64,000 nt of DNA. It comes from Streptomyces ficellus. Its GTDB lineage: Bacteria; Actinomycetota; Actinomycetes; Streptomycetales; Streptomycetaceae. The translations under genes and the position numbers were made by a program. The stretch lies in assembly GCF_030406405.1 (NCBI RefSeq), contig NZ_JAUEPL010000021.1:1-64000 (forward strand). The letters are read 5' to 3'. This document shows, piece after piece, positions 1 through 7,695 of this stretch. A model generated the notes under the pieces. The model saw nothing but the letters and a program-made list of their open reading frames with translations. It was not told the origin of the DNA and made no database searches. How positions within the stretch are numbered: position 1 is the first letter of the stretch; every line of letters begins with the position of its first letter.

Positions 1-335
1 GCCGCCTGCGCGGGGGCCGCCGGCGCCGGAGCCGCCTGCGCCGGGGCCGGGGCGGCCTCGGCGGCGGCCGGAGCCGGGGCCTCGGCGGGCGCGCCCGTGC
101 CGTCGTCGATGACGGCAAGCTCGGCGCCGACCTCGACGGTCTCGTCCTCGGCGACCTTGATGGAGGACAGGACGCCGGCGGCCGGGGCGGGGATCTCGGT
201 GTCGACCTTGTCGGTCGAGACCTCCAGCAGCGGCTCGTCGGCCTCGACGCGCTCGCCCTCGGCCTTCAGCCAGCGGGTGACGGTGCCCTCGGTGACGCTC
301 TCGCCGAGCGCCGGCAGGGTTACGGAAACCGGCAT
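1..335 (-). CDS. sucB: Dihydrolipoamide acyltransferase (E2), N-terminal part, cut by window edge
   Basis: E2 core of a 2-oxoacid dehydrogenase complex, carrying acyl groups on a lipoyl arm. The visible part is an N-terminal lipoyl domain starting MPVSVTLPALGES, with the lipoylation motif STDKVDTEIP (Lys about 43), followed by an Ala/Pro/Glu-rich flexible linker that runs off the left edge. The start is the ATG at 333-335. Dihydrolipoyl dehydrogenase (E3) lies 61 bp upstream on the same strand, so E3-E2 form an operon. Because the catalytic domain is missing, 2-oxoglutarate (sucB) versus pyruvate or branched-chain specificity cannot be read from sequence; sucB is inferred from the usual lpd-sucB order in Streptomyces. 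Confidence 0.9.
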   Translation of the reverse strand, partial: MPVSVTLPALGESVTEGTVTRWLKAEGERVEADEPLLEVSTDKVDTEIPAPAAGVLSSIKVAEDETVEVGAELAVIDDGTGAPAEAPAPAAAEAAPAPAQAAPAPAAPAQA

Positions 336-396
336 GGTTTCAGTTGCTCCTATCGAATGGTGCGGTAAGTGGTCGTCGCGCCCGGGACTGAAGGCG

Positions 397-1785
397 TCAG
401 TCGTGGGAGTGGAGGGGCTTGCCGGCCAGGGCCAGGTGGGCCTCGCCGAGCGCCTCGTTCTGCGTCGGGTGGGCGTGGATGAGCTGCGCGACCTCGGCCG
501 GCAGCGCCTCCCAGTTGTAGATCAGCTGAGCTTCGCCGACCTGCTCGCCCATGCGGTCACCGACCATGTGGACGCCGACCACGGCACCGTCCTTGACCTG
601 GACGAGCTTGATCTCGCCCGCGGTCTTCAGGATCTTGCTCCTGCCGTTGCCCGCGAGGTTGTACTTCAGGGCGACGACCTTGTCCGCGCCGTAGATCTCC
701 TTGGCCTTGGCCTCGGTGATACCCACGGAGGCGACCTCCGGGTGGCAGTACGTCACCCGGGGCACACCGTCGTAGTCGATCGGAACGGTCTTCAGACCGG
801 CCAGACGCTCCGCCACCAGGATGCCCTCGGCGAAGCCGACGTGCGCGAGCTGGAGGGTCGGGACGAGGTCGCCCACGGCCGAGATCGTCGGAACGTTCGT
901 ACGCATGTACTCGTCGACGAGGACGTGACCGCGGTCCATCGCGACGCCCTGCTCCTCGTACCCGAGGCCGGCGGAGACCGGGCCGCGGCCGATGGCGACC
1001 AGCAGCACCTCGGCCTCGAAGGTCTTGCCGTCCGCGAGGGTGACCTTGACACCGCTGTCGGTGTACTCGGCGCTCTGGAAGAACGTACCGAGGTTGAACT
1101 TGATGCCGCGCTTGCGGAAGGCGCGCTCAAGAAGCTTCGAGCTGTTCTCGTCCTCGGCCGGGACGAGGTGCTTCAGGCCCTCGACGATCGTGACGTCCGT
1201 CCCGAAGGACTTCCACGCCGAGGCGAACTCGACGCCGATGACGCCGCCGCCCAGGATGATCGCGGACTCCGGGACCCGGTCCAGCGTCAGCGCGTGGTCC
1301 GAGGAGATGATGCGGTTGCCGTCGATCTCCAGGCCCGGCAGCGACTTCGGTACGGAGCCGGTGGCGAGGAGGAGGTGACGACCCTCGACGCGCCGTCCGT
1401 TCACATCGACCGAGGTGGGGGAGGAGAGCCGGCCCTCGCCCTCGATGTAGGTCACCTTGCGCGAGGCGACCAGACCCTGCAGGCCCTTGTAGAGGCCGGA
1501 GATCACGTCGTCCTTGTACTTGTGGACGGCCTTGATGTCGATGCCCTCGAAGGAGGCGAGCACGCCGAACTGGTCGGCCTCACGGGCCTGGTCCGCGATC
1601 TCACCGGCGTGGAGCAGGGCCTTGGTGGGGATGCAGCCGTTGTGCAGGCAGGTGCCGCCGAGCTTGTTCTTCTCGATCAGTGCGACGTCCAGGCCAAGCT
1701 GCGCGCCCCGCAGGGCCGCGGCGTACCCGCCACTGCCACCGCCGAGGATCACTAGGTCGAAAACGGTGCTGGCGTCGTTCGCCAC
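397..1785 (-). CDS. lpdA: Dihydrolipoyl dehydrogenase (E3)
   Basis: FAD flavoprotein that reoxidises dihydrolipoamide on E2, passing electrons to NAD+. The 462-aa product has the FAD-binding GGGSGG motif at residues 16-20, the redox disulfide CLHNGC (Cys46 and Cys51), a second NAD-binding glycine motif (ILGGGVIGVEFAS) and the C-terminal His-Glu pair in HAHPTQNEALGE. Length is normal for the family. The GTG at 1783-1785 is chosen as start because GGAGG lies seven bases upstream and the protein then begins VANDASTVFDLV just before the FAD domain; the open frame extends further upstream without family similarity. It sits just upstream of the E2 gene. Confidence 0.95.
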   Translation of the reverse strand: MANDASTVFDLVILGGGSGGYAAALRGAQLGLDVALIEKNKLGGTCLHNGCIPTKALLHAGEIADQAREADQFGVLASFEGIDIKAVHKYKDDVISGLYKGLQGLVASRKVTYIEGEGRLSSPTSVDVNGRRVEGRHLLLATGSVPKSLPGLEIDGNRIISSDHALTLDRVPESAIILGGGVIGVEFASAWKSFGTDVTIVEGLKHLVPAEDENSSKLLERAFRKRGIKFNLGTFFQSAEYTDSGVKVTLADGKTFEAEVLLVAIGRGPVSAGLGYEEQGVAMDRGHVLVDEYMRTNVPTISAVGDLVPTLQLAHVGFAEGILVAERLAGLKTVPIDYDGVPRVTYCHPEVASVGITEAKAKEIYGADKVVALKYNLAGNGRSKILKTAGEIKLVQVKDGAVVGVHMVGDRMGEQVGEAQLIYNWEALPAEVAQLIHAHPTQNEALGEAHLALAGKPLHSHD

Positions 1786-1964
1786 GTCACGTCCTCCATG
1801 CATGTGCGCCGGTCGCCGGCCTTCCATGACCGGGCGGCGGCTGGTGTTCGGCCGCTGATTCTTCGGCCCTGTGGTGGGGGCCCTGTCCTGCCGAGAACCC
1901 ATCTTCGCACTTGTTCCCGGAACAGGAGACGCCGGGCCCGGGCGTGAGACGGGCGGGCCCGCCC

Positions 1965-1993
1965 CCGGGGCCACCCGGCGGTGGTGGCCCCGG
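1965..1993. terminator. GC-rich stem-loop downstream of pepA
   Basis: Inverted repeat CCGGGGCCAC / GTGGCCCCGG with a 9-nt loop, in the gap between the end of pepA and the start of lpdA. Further G/C-rich arms follow (CCCGAGCACGCTCGGG near 2021-2037). No U-tract is present, as is usual in Streptomyces. It may end pepA transcription before the lpdA operon. Confidence 0.4.
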
Positions 1994-2070
1994 CGCCCCG
2001 GCGGTCGTGGCCCCGGGGCCCGCCCGAGCACGCTCGGGCCGCCCCGGGGCGCCGGCTGGGTGCGGCCGGA

Positions 2071-2167
2071 GGGAGAACGTGAGCGGGGGTGCACCCCACG
2101 CCCGCGGGCCGTAGGGGGCGATCGACCGTCGACGCACGCTTGAGCGCCCCGGAGCCGAACCGAGCCC
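2071..2167. repeat. Dispersed intergenic hairpin repeat, copy A
   Basis: About 95 bp immediately downstream of the pepA stop closely match 30061-30148. Shared blocks are GAGCGGGGG, CCCACGCCCG, GTAGGGGG, GATCGACCGTCGAC and CGAACCGAGCCC. The centre can fold as a hairpin (CCCACGCCC...GGGC.GTAGGG with a bulge). A 16-nt piece of the same element also lies at 34838-34853. Together with the stem-loop at 1965-1993 it fills most of the 396-bp gap 1786-2181, which otherwise holds no gene I can support. Confidence 0.7.
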
Positions 2168-2181
2168 TGAAGAGCCGAGCC

Positions 2182-3708
2182 CTAGAAAAGATCCGTGCGC
2201 TCCGCCAGCTTCACCAGCGTGCGGACCGCCGAGCCCGTGCCGCCCTTCGGGGTGTAGCCGAAGGGGCCGCCCTCGTTGTAGGCCGGGCCCGCGATGTCCA
2301 GGTGCGCCCAGGTGATGCCCTCGCCCACGAACTCCTTGAGGAACAGGCCCGCCACCAGACCGCCGCCCATCCGCTCACCCATGTTGGCGATGTCGGCCGT
2401 CGGCGAGTCCATGCCCTTGCGCAGGTCCGCCGGGAGGGGCATCGGCCAGGACTGCTCGCCGACCTCCTGCGCGATCTCGTGGAGGGAGGTACGGAAGGCG
2501 TCGTCGTTCGCCATGATCCCGAACGTGCGGTTGCCCAGCGCCAGCACCATCGCGCCGGTCAGCGTCGCCACGTCGACGATCGCGTCGGGGTTCTCCTCCG
2601 AGGCGCGGGTCAGCGCGTCGGCGAGCACCAGGCGGCCCTCGGCGTCGGTGTTCAGCACCTCGACCGTCTTGCCGCTGTACATGCGCAGCACGTCGCCGGG
2701 GCGGGTGGCGGAGCCGGACGGCATGTTCTCGGCGAGCGCCAGCCAGCCGGTGACGTTCACCGGCAGGCCGAGGCGGGCGGCCGTGATGACCGCGGCGAAC
2801 ACCGCGGCGGCGCCGCTCATGTCGCACTTCATCGTCTCGTTGTGGCCGGCCGGCTTGAGGGAGATGCCGCCCGAGTCGTACGTGATGCCCTTGCCGACCA
2901 GCGCCAGCGTCTTGGCGGCCTTCGGGTGCGTGTACGCGAGCCGCACCAGCCGCGGCGGGTTCTGCGAACCGGCGCCGACGCCCAGGATGCCGCCGTAACC
3001 GCCCTTGGCGAGCGCCTTCTCGTCGAGGACCTGCACCTTGATGCCGTGCTCCTTGCCGGCCGCGCCGGCGATGGCCGCGAAGGACTCGGGGTAGAGGTCG
3101 TTGGGCGGGGTGTTGACCAGGTCGCGGGCGCGGTTGATCTCCTCGGCGAGCGCGACGGCGCGCTCGGCGCCGGCCTTGTACGCCTTGTCGCGCGGCTTCC
3201 CGCCCAGCAGCGTCACCTCGGCGAGCGGGCCCTTGGCGTCCTTGCCCGCCTTGCCGTCCATCCCGGACCGGTACGCGGTGAAGGCGTACGCGCCCAGCAG
3301 CGCGCCCTCCGCGATCGCCTCCGCGTCCTCCACCGCCTCCACCGGCAGCGCGAACGCGGCCTTCTTGGTTCCGGCCAGTGCGCGGGCGGCGCACCCGGCC
3401 GCGCGGCGCAGCGCCTCGGAGTCGAACGACTCGCCCTTCTCCGGGGCCGTACCCAGACCCACCGCCAGCACGACCGGGGCCTTCAGGCCGGCCGGTGAGG
3501 GCACCTTGGTGACCTCACCCTCGCCGCCGGAGGCGCCGAGGGTCTCCAGGACGGTGGCGAGCTTTCCGCCGAACGCCTTGTCCACGGCCTCGGCGCCCGG
3601 TGCGACGACGAGTCCCTTGCCGCCCTTCGGGCTCTTGGCGACGCCGACGACGAGAGCGTCGGCGCGCAGTGTCGCCGCGCCGGCGGTGCTGAGAGTGAGA
3701 GCAGTCAC
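2182..3708 (-). CDS. pepA: Leucyl aminopeptidase (M17 family)
   Basis: Cytosolic two-metal aminopeptidase removing N-terminal residues from peptides. The 508-aa protein has a variable N-terminal domain (about 1-180), then the catalytic domain with GKGITYDSGG (metal-binding Lys/Asp) and the M17 signature NTDAEGRLVLADAL. Length fits the family. The GTG at 3706-3708 is chosen because the protein then begins VTALTLSTAGAATLRADALVVG, matching the usual N-terminal domain; the ribosome-binding site is weak (GGAAGCGAG farther upstream). It is transcribed toward lpdA, separated by the repeat and stem-loop region. Confidence 0.93.
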   Translation of the reverse strand: MTALTLSTAGAATLRADALVVGVAKSPKGGKGLVVAPGAEAVDKAFGGKLATVLETLGASGGEGEVTKVPSPAGLKAPVVLAVGLGTAPEKGESFDSEALRRAAGCAARALAGTKKAAFALPVEAVEDAEAIAEGALLGAYAFTAYRSGMDGKAGKDAKGPLAEVTLLGGKPRDKAYKAGAERAVALAEEINRARDLVNTPPNDLYPESFAAIAGAAGKEHGIKVQVLDEKALAKGGYGGILGVGAGSQNPPRLVRLAYTHPKAAKTLALVGKGITYDSGGISLKPAGHNETMKCDMSGAAAVFAAVITAARLGLPVNVTGWLALAENMPSGSATRPGDVLRMYSGKTVEVLNTDAEGRLVLADALTRASEENPDAIVDVATLTGAMVLALGNRTFGIMANDDAFRTSLHEIAQEVGEQSWPMPLPADLRKGMDSPTADIANMGERMGGGLVAGLFLKEFVGEGITWAHLDIAGPAYNEGGPFGYTPKGGTGSAVRTLVKLAERTDLF

Positions 3709-4021
3709 GGTGGTGAATTCTCGCTTCCGTTGAGTTCTGAGGCGGCCTGCGTCCGTCAGGGGGTGGCCGGCCGGGCCTGCCGCATCGTGATTCGGCCCAT
3801 GAAACGCCGAAGCCGAGCCTACGCGTGCCACCCGAGTTGGCTCACAGGGGCGGCAATTCACTCATCCGTGGCGTCCGCTCAACGTTTGTGCCGTCCATCC
3901 ATGAGAGCTGCGTCACACTCCCCGCATTCGTGCAAGGGAGGGACGTGCCCCTTTGCATCATCTCCACAGATCCTCCGCGTGCCCGCATGCGCGCGGAGGG
4001 CCCACGAGGGGGGAAGTGCGC
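3709..4021. other. Divergent intergenic region (313 bp)
   Basis: Lies between the starts of pepA (minus) and the exopolysaccharide operon (plus), so promoters for both are expected here. I see no clear -10/-35 pair, operator palindrome or small gene. The last bases hold the strong Shine-Dalgarno AGGGGGGA of the following gene. Confidence 0.5.
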
Positions 4022-6061
4022 ATGCAGGCATACGGATTCGCGAGCGGCCGGGCCGCCGGGGCGCTGCTGGCAGCGACGCTGCTGGTCACGGCCGTTCCGG
4101 CGGGTTCCGCCGCGGCGGCCGGGGCGGCGCCGCGCGTCGACCTGACGGTGCTGGTCGTGGACGACGGCGGCGGAGCGGTCGGGGCCATCACATCCGAACT
4201 GAAGGGTTCCGGCGTGCCCCACCGGACCGTGCGCCTCACCGACCCGGCCCGCCCCGTCATCGACGCCGCGTTCCTGGCCGACACGGCCGATGGGCGGCCC
4301 CGCGCCAAGTACCAGGGCGTGGTGCTGCCCGACGAGGCGCCGCAGGGCCTGGCCGCGACGGAGCGGGCCGCCCTCACCGCGTACGAGAAGACCTACGCGA
4401 TCCCGCAGGTGGACGCCTCCACCTGGGCGCACCCGGGGGTCGGCCTCGACCACACCAGCGACGGCGGGCGTTCCGGCGTTCTCGACGGCGTGCGGAGCGC
4501 CGTCACCGCCGCCGGGCGGACGGGCCCCTTCCGGTACCTCGACGGGCCGCTCACCTTCGAGGACAACGACCCGGACATCTCGGAGAGCTACGGCTACGCC
4601 GGACGCCCCCGCGAGGGCTTCACCAGCTACCTGGACGTCCCCACCGACGACGGCGGGCGGGCCAGCCTCATCGGGGAGTACACCCACGACGGGCGGCGCG
4701 AACTGGTCGTCACCTTCTCCTACAACCAGCACCAGCGGCAGTTCCGGGCACTCGCCCGCGGCATCGTGGAGTGGCTGACCCAGGGCGTCCACCTGGGGCG
4801 CAGCCGCAACTACTTCGCCGTCCACGTCGACGACGTGTTCGCCTCCGACGCCCGCTGGGACACCGAACGCGACTGCACGCCCGGCGACTTCGACTGCGCG
4901 GGTGGTGACGGCGAGGGCACGGCGCCCATCCGGATGACGGCGGCGGACGCCCAGTACACCGCCCAGTGGCAGCGTGCCCGCGGCTTCACCCTCGACATGG
5001 TCTACAACGCGGGCTCGGGAGAGGCGTGGAAGGCCGGGCACGGCGGCAGCGACCCGCTCACCGCCCAGCTGCTGGCCGACCGCGCCCAGTACCGCTGGGT
5101 CAACCACACCTACACGCACCCCTTCCTCGGCTGCGTCCAGGACACCTCGACCGTCCCCTGGAGCTGCGCCAAGGACGCGTACGGCGACACCCGCTACGTC
5201 AGCCGCGCCGAGATCGCCGCCCAGATCCGCGACAACCACACCTGGGCCGTCGACAAGGGCCTGGCCGTCGACCGCACCGAACTGGTCACCGGCGAGCACT
5301 CCGGCCTGCGCACCCTGCCGCAGCAGCCCGCCGACAACCCCAACCTCGCGGGCGCGCTGGCCGACAACGGCGTCAGGTGGATCGGCAGCGACAACTCCCG
5401 CGAACCCCGGCAGCGCCCCATCGGCGCCGCGCGCACGGTGCCGCGCCACCCGATGAACGTGTACTACAACGTCGGCACCGCCGCCGAGATGACCGACGAG
5501 TACAACTGGATCTACACGGACAAGGAGGACGGCGGCAGCGGCGCCTGCGCGGACGACCCGGCCTCCACCTGCCTCGACGAGCCGCTGGACGTCACCACGG
5601 GCTACGCGTCGTACATCGTCCCGCAGGAGGCCCGCACCGCGCTCGGTCACGTCATCGCCAACGACCCGCGCCCGCACTACGCCCACCAGTCCAACCTCGC
5701 CGAGGAGCGCCTCCTCTACCCGGTCCTGGACAAGGTCCTCGCCGACTACCACGCCCTCTTCGCCGACAACACCCCGCTCGTGAACCTCCGCCACCGCGAC
5801 ATCGGTACGGAACTCCTCCGCCGCGCCGCCTGGGACAAGGCCCTCGCCGACGGTGAGGTCACCGCCTACCGTGTCGGGAACACCGTCACCGTCAAGGCGC
5901 CGGCCGGCGTACCCGCCCCGGTCACCGCACCCGAGGGCACCCGCAAGCAACAACTGCTCGGTACAGCGCCCTTCGGCACGCCGTACGCCGGTGCCCGCTC
6001 CGCCTGGACCGCGCCCGAGGCGTTCCAGTCCGCGATTACGCTCACGCTGCCGACCGCCTGA
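4022..6061 (+). CDS. Secreted polysaccharide deacetylase, Agd3 (CE18)-like
   Basis: Predicted extracellular de-N-acetylase of an aminosugar exopolysaccharide. The 679-aa product has a signal peptide (about residues 1-35, hydrophobic core then an AAAAGAAP cleavage region), an N-terminal Rossmann-like or carbohydrate-binding part (LTVLVVDDGG; about 40-250) and a deacetylase-type domain with candidate metal ligands in NYFAVHVDDVF (His268, Asp270, Asp271), HTYTHPF (His362, His366) and TGEHSGL (His426). Two Cys-rich inserts (CTPGDFDC, CADDPASTC) suit an exported protein. The ATG at 4022 follows AGGGGGGA with 7-nt spacing; a GTG lies six bases upstream. It is the first gene of the operon, 23 bp before the PelF-like gene. 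The CE18/Agd3 assignment rests on motif layout and context, not alignment; a PelA-like deacetylase is the alternative. Confidence 0.72.
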   Translation: MQAYGFASGRAAGALLAATLLVTAVPAGSAAAAGAAPRVDLTVLVVDDGGGAVGAITSELKGSGVPHRTVRLTDPARPVIDAAFLADTADGRPRAKYQGVVLPDEAPQGLAATERAALTAYEKTYAIPQVDASTWAHPGVGLDHTSDGGRSGVLDGVRSAVTAAGRTGPFRYLDGPLTFEDNDPDISESYGYAGRPREGFTSYLDVPTDDGGRASLIGEYTHDGRRELVVTFSYNQHQRQFRALARGIVEWLTQGVHLGRSRNYFAVHVDDVFASDARWDTERDCTPGDFDCAGGDGEGTAPIRMTAADAQYTAQWQRARGFTLDMVYNAGSGEAWKAGHGGSDPLTAQLLADRAQYRWVNHTYTHPFLGCVQDTSTVPWSCAKDAYGDTRYVSRAEIAAQIRDNHTWAVDKGLAVDRTELVTGEHSGLRTLPQQPADNPNLAGALADNGVRWIGSDNSREPRQRPIGAARTVPRHPMNVYYNVGTAAEMTDEYNWIYTDKEDGGSGACADDPASTCLDEPLDVTTGYASYIVPQEARTALGHVIANDPRPHYAHQSNLAEERLLYPVLDKVLADYHALFADNTPLVNLRHRDIGTELLRRAAWDKALADGEVTAYRVGNTVTVKAPAGVPAPVTAPEGTRKQQLLGTAPFGTPYAGARSAWTAPEAFQSAITLTLPTA

Positions 6062-6084
6062 CCATCCACCGGGGGGACACATCC

Positions 6085-7695
6085 ATGCCGAGCAGCGGCC
6101 GTCACGTCACCATGCTCACGGAAGGCACCTACCCGCATGTCCACGGCGGCGTCAGCACCTGGTGCGACCAGCTCGTACGGGGTATGCCCGAGGTCGACTT
6201 CCACGTCCTGGCCCTCACCGGCAGCGGCCGCGAACCGGTCACCTGGGAGCTGCCGCCCAACCTCTACCGGCACACCTCGTTTCCGCTGTGGGGCCCGGCC
6301 CGCGGCCGGGGCCGGCCCCTCATCGGCCGCGAGCGGCGCCGCTTCACCGACACCTACGAACGCTTCCTGCTGTCGATACTCGACCCGTCCGCCGGCTGCG
6401 ACTTCGGCGAGAGCCTCTACACCCTCGCCTTACTCGCCCGGCGCGGCAGACTGTCGACCGCCCTGCGCTCGGAGTCGGCGCTGCGCTCCCTGATGTGGAT
6501 ATGGACCATGCCGCACCTGCGGACGGCCGCCGCCCGCCCCACCGTCCACGACGCCCTGACCGGCACCGACCTCCTCGAACACGCGCTGCGCCCGCTGGCC
6601 GCCCGGATACCCGGCGACAGCGTCGCCCACGCCGTCTCCAGCGGCCTCGCCACCCTTCCCGCGCTGGCCGCCCAGCGCTTCGAAGGCGTACCGTTTCTCC
6701 TCACCGAGCACGGCATCTACCTGCGTGAGCGCTACCTCGGCTACCGCAGCGAGGCCCAGCGGTGGCCCGTCAAGGCCCTGATGCTCGGGTTCTACCGGGA
6801 GCTCAACTCCCTCGGCTACCGCAAGGCCGACCTGATCACCCCCTGCAACCAGTACAACCGGCGCTGGGAAGAGCGCGGCGGCGCTCCGAAGGAACGTATC
6901 CGCACCGTCTACAACGGCGTCGACCCGCACGCCTTCCCGCTCGCGGGACCCGAACCGGCCCTGCCCACCCTCAGCTGGTGCGGCCGGATCGACCCCATCA
7001 AGGACCTGGAGACCCTCATCCGGGCGTACGCCATCGTCCGCGCCGAACTGCCCGAGGCGCGGCTGCGGTTGTTCGGCCCCGTCCCGGCCGGCAACGAGGA
7101 CTACCGGACCCGGCTGGAGAAGCTCGCCGCCGAACTGGGCGTCGGCGACGGCATCACCTTCGAGGGGCGCGTGAGCGATGTGGCCCGCGCCTATGCGGCC
7201 GGCAGCCTGGTGATGCTCTCCTCCATCAGCGAGGGATTCCCCTTCTCACTGATAGAGGCCATGTCGTGCGGACGGGCCACCGTCTCCACCGATGTGGGCG
7301 GGGTACGGGAGGCGGTCGGCGACACGGGTCTGGTCGTGCCGCCGCGCGAGCCCGCCGTGATGGCCGAGGCCGCCATGGCGCTGCTGCGCGACAGCGAGCG
7401 GCGCGCCGAACTGGGGCGGCGGGCCCGGCAGCGGGTCATCGACCAGTTCACGCTGCGCCGGTCGGTGGACGGCTTCCGCCGCATATACCTGGAGCTGGCC
7501 GGGGCGCCGGAGCCCGGCCCGGAGGCCGAGGAGACCCGCGACTGGACGCTGCGACTGCGGATCACCGACCCCTGGCGCGACGTCCCCACCGAGGAGTTCC
7601 CCGGCGGGGACTTCGCCGCTGAAAAGTTCCCCGGCGGGGACTTCGCCGCTGAGGGACTCGTCGCCGAGGGGTTCGTCGCGGGGGAGGCAGCCTGA
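6085..7695 (+). CDS. PelF-type glycosyltransferase (GT4, DUF3492 N-terminus)
   Basis: Predicted cytosolic synthase that polymerises UDP-GalNAc/GlcNAc in a Pel- or GAG-like exopolysaccharide. The 536-aa protein starts with the PelF hallmark TMLTEGTYPHVHGGVSTWC (DUF3492 region, about 1-280) followed by a GT-B retaining GT4 domain (SWCGRIDPIKDLETLI, then SEGFPFSLIEAMSCGR with the E-x7-E motif, then VGGVREAVG). A strong GGGGG Shine-Dalgarno precedes ATG 6085. The C-terminal tail is acidic and Gly/Ala/Phe-rich and carries a 30-bp tandem duplication (7591-7650). Its TGA overlaps the next ATG by one base (TGATG). Family identity is strong; the polymer made is inferred. Confidence 0.88.
   Translation: MPSSGRHVTMLTEGTYPHVHGGVSTWCDQLVRGMPEVDFHVLALTGSGREPVTWELPPNLYRHTSFPLWGPARGRGRPLIGRERRRFTDTYERFLLSILDPSAGCDFGESLYTLALLARRGRLSTALRSESALRSLMWIWTMPHLRTAAARPTVHDALTGTDLLEHALRPLAARIPGDSVAHAVSSGLATLPALAAQRFEGVPFLLTEHGIYLRERYLGYRSEAQRWPVKALMLGFYRELNSLGYRKADLITPCNQYNRRWEERGGAPKERIRTVYNGVDPHAFPLAGPEPALPTLSWCGRIDPIKDLETLIRAYAIVRAELPEARLRLFGPVPAGNEDYRTRLEKLAAELGVGDGITFEGRVSDVARAYAAGSLVMLSSISEGFPFSLIEAMSCGRATVSTDVGGVREAVGDTGLVVPPREPAVMAEAAMALLRDSERRAELGRRARQRVIDQFTLRRSVDGFRRIYLELAGAPEPGPEAEETRDWTLRLRITDPWRDVPTEEFPGGDFAAEKFPGGDFAAEGLVAEGFVAGEAA
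7591..7650 (+). repeat. 30-bp tandem duplication in the PelF-like C-terminal tail
   Basis: Two adjacent 30-bp units (7591-7620 and 7621-7650); the last 26 bases are identical and the units differ only near their 5' ends. In frame they encode EEFPGGDFAA then EKFPGGDFAA. This is a recent in-frame duplication in the non-conserved tail beyond the GT4 domain. Confidence 0.9.

Noticed and set aside
97..1755. Long plus-strand open frame across the E2 and lpdA genes
   Set aside because: It is antisense to two clear enzymes, with Arg/Asp/Leu-biased composition typical of shadows in high-GC DNA.
3842..6082. 746-codon minus-strand frame opposite the deacetylase gene
   Set aside because: Val/Gly/Arg-rich shadow without motifs; the plus strand has a signal peptide, Shine-Dalgarno and family motifs.
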